Below, in pieces: positions 59,038 to 64,000 of a DNA stretch of 64,000 nt; the first letter of the stretch is position 1, and the number at the start of each line of letters is the position of its first letter. The stretch covers positions 1 through 64,000 of the forward strand of contig DHHC01000005.1 in NCBI GenBank assembly GCA_002403095.1, read 5' to 3'. The notes under the pieces were generated by a model. It ran no database searches. It was not told where the DNA came from and saw only the letters and a program-made list of their open reading frames with translations. Made by a program: the position numbers and the translations under genes. The DNA comes from Leptolinea sp. UBA4782 (lineage in GTDB: Bacteria; Chloroflexota; Anaerolineae; Anaerolineales; Anaerolineaceae).

Positions 59038-59066
59038 ATAATAGCACTATTACGTAATACTGTCAA
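59038..59066 (-). promoter_or_regulatory. MerR-type promoter with spacer palindrome
   Basis: TTGACA (59066-59061), a 17-base spacer and TATTAT (59043-59038) on the minus strand. The perfect 12-base palindrome TATTACGTAATA (59048-59059) lies inside the spacer, the usual place for MerR-regulator binding. Confidence 0.75.
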
Positions 59067-59100
59067 TGATATTTGTAACCTCAGCCGGGTGATTAATGCA

Positions 59101-59129
59101 AAATTCCCGGGAGAAAACCGGGAATTTTT
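59101..59129. terminator. Intrinsic terminator of the SDR gene
   Basis: AAATTCCCGG pairs perfectly with CCGGGAATTT around GAGAAAA. T runs exist on both strands; the minus-strand reading ends the convergently placed SDR gene. Confidence 0.8.
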
Positions 59130-59171
59130 GGGTTTAGTTGGTTCAGAAATACTGGCCTTTGCAGCCTTGAT

Positions 59172-60056
59172 CTAACCCCCAAACCTGATCCTGCACAGGC
59201 TTTCCGAAAGCTCCCACAACCGCCTGGCTTCGCTTTCGTTGCGGGCGTAGCGGCTGGGTTGGACCGGGACGCCATGCTTCCGGTAGGCCGATTCGCGGGT
59301 ATTCACTTCCGGCGCTGCAGCCAGCCAGGCAACCTCTTTGCCGATTACGCCTGGATCAGCCCCTCCCTGGCTGCGCCTTTGCCAGATCCAGCGCACCAGC
59401 CCGTAGGTGCCTTTTAACCCGATACCGGTATTAACCAGACCCGGATCGGCTGCGATGGCCAGAATGCCATTTTTACCGAAGCGGCGGTTGAATTCATAGG
59501 TGAAGAGCACGTTTGCGAGCTTGCTTTGCTTGTATGCCAGCAGGGTGTTGTAATTCCTGCGGCACATCACATCCCTCCAGCACATACGCATCCCGCGGTG
59601 CGAATTGGAGCTGACCGTCACTACCCGGCTTTCGGGGACGGCTGCCAGTTGAGGCAGGAGCAAGTGGGTCAGGTGAAAGGCTGCCAGGTGGTTGACGGCA
59701 AACTGCAGCTCGTACCCGTCTTCCGTTACGGTGAAGCGGTTGGAAACAGTGCCGGCGTTGTTAATCAGAGCATGCAGCTGCCCGCTCGTTTCCGCCTGCA
59801 GGTATTTCTGGATCTGAAAGCCCAGGGTGCGGACATGGTTCTGTGCAGACAGGTCAGCCAGGAAGAAATGCAGGCGCGCTCCGGGGTTTTCTTGCCGGAT
59901 GAGCCCGGCAGCCTGCTGGATATTGGCTTCAGACCTCCCCACCCCGATCACCAGCGCGCCGGCTTTTGCAAGAGCTGCAATAGCGCCCAACCCGATGCCG
60001 GAAGTGGCGCCGGTGATAACGAATGCCATATTGTGAAGGTCATCTGGAAGGTCCAT
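59172..60056 (-). CDS. Short-chain dehydrogenase/reductase
   Basis: An SDR of about 294 residues: NMAFVITGATSGIGLGAIAALAKAGA is the Rossmann NAD(P) motif, then LINNAGTVSNRF (NNAG), RVVTVSSNSHRGMR (catalytic serine) and YKQSKLANVLF (Y-x-x-x-K in YKQSK). The pattern is that of retinol-dehydrogenase/protochlorophyllide-reductase-like SDRs. The ATG at 60056 with GAGGGCGG upstream is chosen. It is divergent from the second SDR. Confidence 0.87.
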   Translation of the reverse strand: MDLPDDLHNMAFVITGATSGIGLGAIAALAKAGALVIGVGRSEANIQQAAGLIRQENPGARLHFFLADLSAQNHVRTLGFQIQKYLQAETSGQLHALINNAGTVSNRFTVTEDGYELQFAVNHLAAFHLTHLLLPQLAAVPESRVVTVSSNSHRGMRMCWRDVMCRRNYNTLLAYKQSKLANVLFTYEFNRRFGKNGILAIAADPGLVNTGIGLKGTYGLVRWIWQRRSQGGADPGVIGKEVAWLAAAPEVNTRESAYRKHGVPVQPSRYARNESEARRLWELSESLCRIRFGG

Positions 60057-60077
60057 GCCGCCCTCGCTTTTTGAATT

Positions 60078-60119
60078 AACCAAATGATTACATCTTATGA
60101 CATAACCAGATGATTGACA
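60078..60119. repeat. Near-identical direct repeats in the divergent SDR promoter
   Basis: AACCAAATGATTACA (60078-60092) and AACCAGATGATTGACA (60104-60119) are 26 bases apart and differ at few positions. A GACA-N4-TGTC inverted repeat overlaps the second. They are candidate sites for the nearby TetR regulator. Confidence 0.5.
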
Positions 60120-60176
60120 AATCTGTCATTTATAATATCATCTTCTGTTAGTGTACACAAAAAAGAGGAATAATAC

Positions 60177-61001
60177 ATGCCAGGTTATGTCATGATTACA
60201 GGCGCATCCGGCGGGTTTGGCAGGGTGCTGGCCGCAGAATGTGCTTCCCGCGGCTGGGACCTGTTCCTGACGGACATAGACCTTGCCGGGGTTGAACCAC
60301 TGGCGGTTGAACTGTCTGCCAGGTACGGGGTTGCCGCACAATCCTTCGCCTGCGACCTGACCGATCCTGCTTCACGTGCGGCGCTCTGGGATTTCGTGCG
60401 CAGCCAGGCCCTGCAGTTTCATATGCTCATCAATGTTGCCGGTGTGGAATACGAAGGTCCTTTTGCAGAACGCACGCTGAGCCAGCTGCGCACGATGGTG
60501 CGGCTGCATGTTGAGGCTGTAGCTGAAAATACGCATTCAATCCTGGCATTCCGCCACCCATCCGCCGTGCTGCGGGTGATCAATATCAGCAGTTTGGCCG
60601 GGTTCAATCCGATGCCCATGAAAGCGGTCTATTCAGCCACCAAGCGGTTTATCATTCAGTTTACCCTGGCGCTGCGTGAAGAGTTTCCCAAAGAGCAGGT
60701 AACTTTTACAGCGGTTGCACCGGCAGGCATGCCAACCTCTGAGCGGGCGATAAAGGGCATCAAAGCCCAGGGCTTGCTGGGCAAGCTGACCGCGCTGGAA
60801 GCGAAAGAGGTTGCCCGGTGTTCGATCGACTATGCCCTGTCCGGGAGGGCAGTGTACATTCCCGGTGCGATCAATCGGGTGGTAAAATTCCTGACCGGCC
60901 TGCTGCCAGATACCCTGATGGCAAAGCTGATCGGCTGGCGCTGGAAGCTGGCTTACCAAAAGCGTGAAAAAGAAGGTGATACCGCCGGGGTGATAAAATA
61001 A
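60177..61001 (+). CDS. Short-chain dehydrogenase/reductase
   Basis: An SDR of 274 residues: MITGASGGFGRVLAAECASRGW, VAGVEYEGPF-type loop (NVAGVEYEGPF), VINISSLAGFNPMP (catalytic serine) and YSATKRFIIQF (Y-x-x-x-K). The C-terminus has hydrophobic segments (FLTGLLPDTLMAKLIGW) and resembles lipid- or ketoacyl-reducing SDRs. An AGAGGA ribosome site precedes the ATG. The TetR gene follows on the same strand after 34 bases. Confidence 0.87.
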   Translation: MPGYVMITGASGGFGRVLAAECASRGWDLFLTDIDLAGVEPLAVELSARYGVAAQSFACDLTDPASRAALWDFVRSQALQFHMLINVAGVEYEGPFAERTLSQLRTMVRLHVEAVAENTHSILAFRHPSAVLRVINISSLAGFNPMPMKAVYSATKRFIIQFTLALREEFPKEQVTFTAVAPAGMPTSERAIKGIKAQGLLGKLTALEAKEVARCSIDYALSGRAVYIPGAINRVVKFLTGLLPDTLMAKLIGWRWKLAYQKREKEGDTAGVIK

Positions 61002-61035
61002 GAACCGCAGAATAAAACACAGAAACGAGAAGCAC

Positions 61036-61623
61036 ATGAGCCAGACAACTACACGTGAGTACATCTTGATCGCCGCCATTACTGCCATTGAAAAGTATGG
61101 TGTGCAGCATGTGACCACACGCCGGATTGCAGAAGAAGCCGGGGTGAACAACGCTGCTTTGCACTACTATTACGGAACCAAAGAGAACCTGGTTGAACAG
61201 GCGCTGGCCATGATCCTGCAGCGCATGCTGGATGATTCCGCAGTCATCTTCTCAGAACATGCTGGCTACCCCGAACGCCTGGGCGCCCTATTCCAGTACC
61301 TGTGTGATGTCTTGATCAAATACCCCAACCTGGTGCGCGCCCATTTGAGCGGCCCGCTGATGGAGAAAGATCCAGGCAGCCCATTCCTCAATATGCTCGA
61401 TACCTGGTTTGAGCGCTCCTGTGCTGACTTTGAGAACACCCTTTCTGACGAGGTGCACGCCAACCTGCGGATGGCCTTCCAGGCAGCTGTATCCGCGTTG
61501 CTGGTTGCCGGACTGCTGCCGCCTAAAAGCGGGGTAAATGCCACGGTTGATCTACACGATGACGCTGACCGGGCAGCCTTAACCGGGATTCTGGTGGATA
61601 TGGTGGTAAGCCAACTGGGTTAA
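61036..61623 (+). CDS. TetR-family regulator
   Basis: N-terminal HTH YILIAAITAIEKYGVQHVTTRRIAEEAGVNNAALHYYYGTKENLVEQAL is canonical; the remaining 140 residues are the helical ligand-binding domain. It follows the second SDR and probably controls the divergent SDR pair. The ligand is unknown; the reductases suggest a ketone, aldehyde or lipid-derived compound. Confidence 0.9.
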   Translation: MSQTTTREYILIAAITAIEKYGVQHVTTRRIAEEAGVNNAALHYYYGTKENLVEQALAMILQRMLDDSAVIFSEHAGYPERLGALFQYLCDVLIKYPNLVRAHLSGPLMEKDPGSPFLNMLDTWFERSCADFENTLSDEVHANLRMAFQAAVSALLVAGLLPPKSGVNATVDLHDDADRAALTGILVDMVVSQLG

Positions 61624-61685
61624 AATTGCCCCCAAAAAAGCCTTGACAATTACAAAAAACATTAAAAAAACCTTTGATTTTGTGA

Positions 61686-61784
61686 TATAATACTCGCCTG
61701 TCAAGAGTGGGCTAGTGTGCGTTCGCCGCCAGTTAAGCTGATGGCGGTGATTTATTTTTCACCAGTGCTGCTGAAAAGGAAAAA
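61686..61784 (+). promoter_or_regulatory. Extended -10 promoter and structured leader of the RRM gene
   Basis: TGATATAAT (TATAAT at 61686-61691) has the TGn extension. A leader of about 90 bases follows, containing a hairpin of CCGCCA and TGGCGG with a T-rich tail, then AAAAGGAAAAA before the ATG. Long leaders of this kind are common for cold-shock RNA-binding genes. Confidence 0.55.
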
Positions 61785-62156
61785 ATGGAAGTTAAATTAT
61801 ATGTCGGCAATTTATCATACTCAACTACTGAGGATGAATTGCGTACCCTGTTCTCTCAATCGGGTACGGTAACGGATGTAGCGATCATTAAGGACCGCGA
61901 TTCTGGAAGGTCGAAGGGCTTTGCGTTTGTAACCATGGCCTCTCAGGCAGAAGCAGAACAGGCGATTAAGGCGCTCAATGGCACCAGTGTTGGTGAACGT
62001 GAACTCAAGGTCAACCCTGCCCGCCCGCGCGAAGAAGGCGCTGGACGCGGCAGTTTTAGCCCTCGCAGCGGTGGCGGCTTCGGCGGCGGCCGCTCTCAGG
62101 GTGGTTTTGGCGGACAGCGCAACCGTAACAGCGGTGGCGGATCACGCCGATATTAG
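61785..62156 (+). CDS. RRM-type RNA-binding protein
   Basis: A 123-residue protein: an RNA recognition motif with RNP2 LYVGNLSY and RNP1 KGFAFVTM, then a Gly/Arg/Ser-rich tail (GGGFGGGRSQGGFGGQRNRNSGGG). This is the typical bacterial/cyanobacterial Rbp layout. It probably chaperones RNA at low temperature. The csp gene follows after 29 bases on the same strand. Confidence 0.95.
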   Translation: MEVKLYVGNLSYSTTEDELRTLFSQSGTVTDVAIIKDRDSGRSKGFAFVTMASQAEAEQAIKALNGTSVGERELKVNPARPREEGAGRGSFSPRSGGGFGGGRSQGGFGGQRNRNSGGGSRRY

Positions 62157-62185
62157 ATCAAAGAAAGAAGAATGGAGTAATAGAA

Positions 62186-62395
62186 ATGTCAGATCGTGTT
62201 CGTGGTACAGTAAAGTGGTTTAACAACAGCAAGGGCTATGGCTTCCTCGCCCCCGAGAATGGCAACGATGTGTTCGTTCACTTCAGCGCCATCACCGGTG
62301 ATGGATACCGCACACTCGAAGAAGGCCAGACAGTCGAGTTCTCGATTGAACAGGGCCCCAAGGGTCAGCAAGCCGCAAACGTAGTAGTGCTCTAG
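62186..62395 (+). CDS. Cold-shock protein (CspA family)
   Basis: A 69-residue beta-barrel protein with GTVKWFNNSKGYGFLAPENG (RNP1-type KGYGF) and DVFVHFSAI (RNP2-type). It binds single-stranded RNA and DNA. A GGAGTAA-like ribosome site precedes the ATG. Likely co-transcribed with the RRM gene, giving a two-gene RNA-chaperone unit. Confidence 0.96.
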   Translation: MSDRVRGTVKWFNNSKGYGFLAPENGNDVFVHFSAITGDGYRTLEEGQTVEFSIEQGPKGQQAANVVVL

Positions 62396-62411
62396 ACCCG
62401 TTACGAAACCG

Positions 62412-62439
62412 AACTCCCGCTGTGAAGCGGGAGTTTTTT
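62412..62439 (+). terminator. Intrinsic terminator of the csp gene
   Basis: AACTCCCGCT pairs perfectly with AGCGGGAGTT around GTGA, followed by T bases. Confidence 0.92.
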
Positions 62440-62469
62440 ATTTAACCTTACTGTATGAATTTCTTCCAT

Positions 62470-63999
62470 TTATCCCAGGAGAAGTTCTTCCAGCTGGGTG
62501 ATGTACCCGTCCAGGTCGCGGAATGCCTGGTGCACCGGTTCGGGGGTGGAAAGGTCCACGCCAGCCAGCTTGAGGGCATCCAGCGGGTATAACGAACCGC
62601 CAGCCTTCAGGAAGGACTGGTAATTGTCAACTGCACCGGGTTTACCCTTCAGCACCCCTGCTGCAAGCGAATGCGCCCCGGCAATACCGGTTGTGTACTG
62701 GTAATTGTAGAAGTTGCTGTAAAGATGGGTGGAGAACTGCGACCAAAGGCAGCCGTCCCTTTCTTCATCCACTATTACACCCTTGCCATACCCCATCTGC
62801 AGGTTCCTGGCCATGACCTTGTTCATATCCTCAGCAGTTGGTGATTCGCCGCGCTCGATGCGGGTATGAAACTCCAGGTCGAACTGGGCTAGCATCGGCA
62901 TGGTGAAGAAGTAACGGTAAAAATTCGACATGGCTTCTTCCAGCACCGCCAGCCGGATGGCACGGTCTGGTTTGGTTTTAAGCATGTAATCGCGCACCAG
63001 CGCCTGGTGGAAGTTGGATGCCACTTCAGCAGCAAACAAGCCGTAATGCGAATAGATCCACGGCTGGGTTTGCCCGGTGTAGTATGAATGCATCGAATGG
63101 CCCAGTTCGTGCACCAGTGTGCTCATGCTATAAATGCTGTTGTCGTAGCTCATCATGATAAAAGGTTGGCTTCCCTTAACGCCGTAAGAGAAAGCCCCAA
63201 AGCGCTTGCCTTTGTTCATAGCCCGGTCAACCCAGCGGTGCACTGTCGCGCCTTGCCGCACGGTCTTCACATACTCCCCGCCCATCGGTGCCAGGCCTTC
63301 GCAGATCCACTCCACAGCCTGCGTGAAGGGAATATCCACCTGGGTATCGCTCAGGGCAGCGTATGTGTCATAGACATGCAGTTTATTCAAACCCATCACC
63401 TTGCGCCGCAGCTCCCAGTAGCGGTGCCAGACCGGCACATTGGCTTTAAAGGCTTCGATCACATTGTGGAAAACTTCAACCGACAGGGTGGCGTTATCCA
63501 GGGTTGCTTCAACAGAAGTCTGGTACCCGCGTGCTTGTGCGAAAAAGGCATCCTGCTTGTAGCCGGCTGTCAGGCTGTTGGCCATGGTGTGCTTGTAAGC
63601 CAGGTGCCCCTCAGCGTAGCTCTTCCAACCGTTGCGGCGCAGCTTGCGGTCGGTTGAGCCGTTCAATTCGCGCATCTTGCTGTGGGTTACTTCGTGTTTT
63701 ATTCCCTGGCTGTCAACCGCTGGTTTGAATTGCAGATCGGCATTCACGAGGATCCCGTGGGTCTGGGCTGCAGTGTGGAATGGATCCGCTACCTGGCTGA
63801 ACAGGGCTTCCACTTCTTGTGAGCGGATGTGGGCGGCTTTGCGCTCCAGCTTGGCGAAGTAGTGTGCATACGAATTCAAACCGGGATATTCCTCCATCCA
63901 GGATTTGATCTTCTCAAAACCGATGGCCATCACCTCTGGTTCTTCGAATGCCAGGGCAGCAGTCGCACGCGAGGCCAATCCCCCAGACCGCCCGGCCAT
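62470..63999 (-). CDS. pepF: Oligoendopeptidase F-like M3 metallopeptidase (partial)
   Basis: Zinc peptidase of the M3B family. LVHELGHSMHSYY holds the HExxH site, and GYGKGVIVDEERDGCLWSQFSTHLYSNFYNYQYTTG is the substrate-binding region. The 509 residues seen are shorter than the usual 590-600. The ATG at the window edge is probably internal (MAGRSGGLASRATAAL), so the N-terminal part lies outside. It degrades short peptides in the cytoplasm. Confidence 0.9.
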   Translation of the reverse strand: MAGRSGGLASRATAALAFEEPEVMAIGFEKIKSWMEEYPGLNSYAHYFAKLERKAAHIRSQEVEALFSQVADPFHTAAQTHGILVNADLQFKPAVDSQGIKHEVTHSKMRELNGSTDRKLRRNGWKSYAEGHLAYKHTMANSLTAGYKQDAFFAQARGYQTSVEATLDNATLSVEVFHNVIEAFKANVPVWHRYWELRRKVMGLNKLHVYDTYAALSDTQVDIPFTQAVEWICEGLAPMGGEYVKTVRQGATVHRWVDRAMNKGKRFGAFSYGVKGSQPFIMMSYDNSIYSMSTLVHELGHSMHSYYTGQTQPWIYSHYGLFAAEVASNFHQALVRDYMLKTKPDRAIRLAVLEEAMSNFYRYFFTMPMLAQFDLEFHTRIERGESPTAEDMNKVMARNLQMGYGKGVIVDEERDGCLWSQFSTHLYSNFYNYQYTTGIAGAHSLAAGVLKGKPGAVDNYQSFLKAGGSLYPLDALKLAGVDLSTPEPVHQAFRDLDGYITQLEELLLG

Positions 64000-64000
64000 G

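Noticed and set aside
1..64000. Insertion sequences, prophage or integrase genes
   Set aside because: No transposase, integrase or phage structural protein was found in any frame inspected.

Overview
The window looks like chromosomal DNA of a Chloroflexota bacterium, most likely an Anaerolineae-type anaerobe. This is inferred from the gene complement: bacterial translin, GPP34, a SARP/BTAD regulator, a UPF0316 protein, many threonine/proline-rich lipoproteins, tungstate and molybdate importers, GC-rich genes, and several promoters whose -10 box lies 6 to 8 nt before the start codon. It carries 62 protein genes or gene remnants, one tRNA (Asn), the small SRP RNA gene, two near-perfect parS sites, and no CRISPR array, insertion sequence or rRNA.

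Layout. 1-2.0 kb: an AT-rich restriction-modification pair lying beyond the 3' end of tRNA-Asn. 2.5-9.3 kb: a tungstate/molybdate uptake block (Tup and Wtp-like systems) containing two lipoproteins that share a C-terminal sulfite-oxidase-like domain, a promoter/operator and a 3' hairpin. 9.3-13.4 kb: a FecCD-type ABC importer with a P-loop NTPase and a PadR regulator. 14-18 kb: an ECF transporter and a sugar isomerase-like protein. 18-21.4 kb: recN, a zinc-finger membrane protein and NAD kinase. 21.5-23.7 kb: a tight five-gene run of ssb, DUF3467, translin and a Cas4/RecB-like nuclease apparently divided between two membrane proteins; this is the best candidate for an undescribed system. 24-35 kb: SARP regulator, mutS2, ABC-F, NAD synthesis and an Lgt-like protein. 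36-41 kb: a GntR-slipin-SdpI-ABC-YhfC run resembling a peptide-stress operon, interrupted by two parS sites. 41-53 kb: MFS transporter, methyltransferases, histidine kinase, a YuiH-type molybdoenzyme, SRP RNA, GPP34, UvrD helicase, DNA polymerase III delta' and a PLP enzyme of sulfur amino-acid metabolism. 53.6-55.1 kb: a second AT-rich R-M system of MvaI/BcnI type. 55.5-64 kb: TspO-like protein, a VWA protein carrying two aspartic-protease-like lobes under a MerR regulator, two SDRs with a TetR regulator, an RRM protein with a cold-shock protein, and part of an M3-family oligopeptidase.

How the parts connect. Tungstate/molybdate uptake fits the YuiH-type molybdopterin enzyme and the sulfite-oxidase-like lipoproteins. 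NadE, the nitrilase-like amidase and NAD kinase cover the last steps of NAD(P) synthesis. RecN, MutS2, UvrD, SSB, HolB and the Cas4-like protein form a scattered DNA-maintenance set. The two R-M systems differ strongly in base composition from their surroundings and look acquired.
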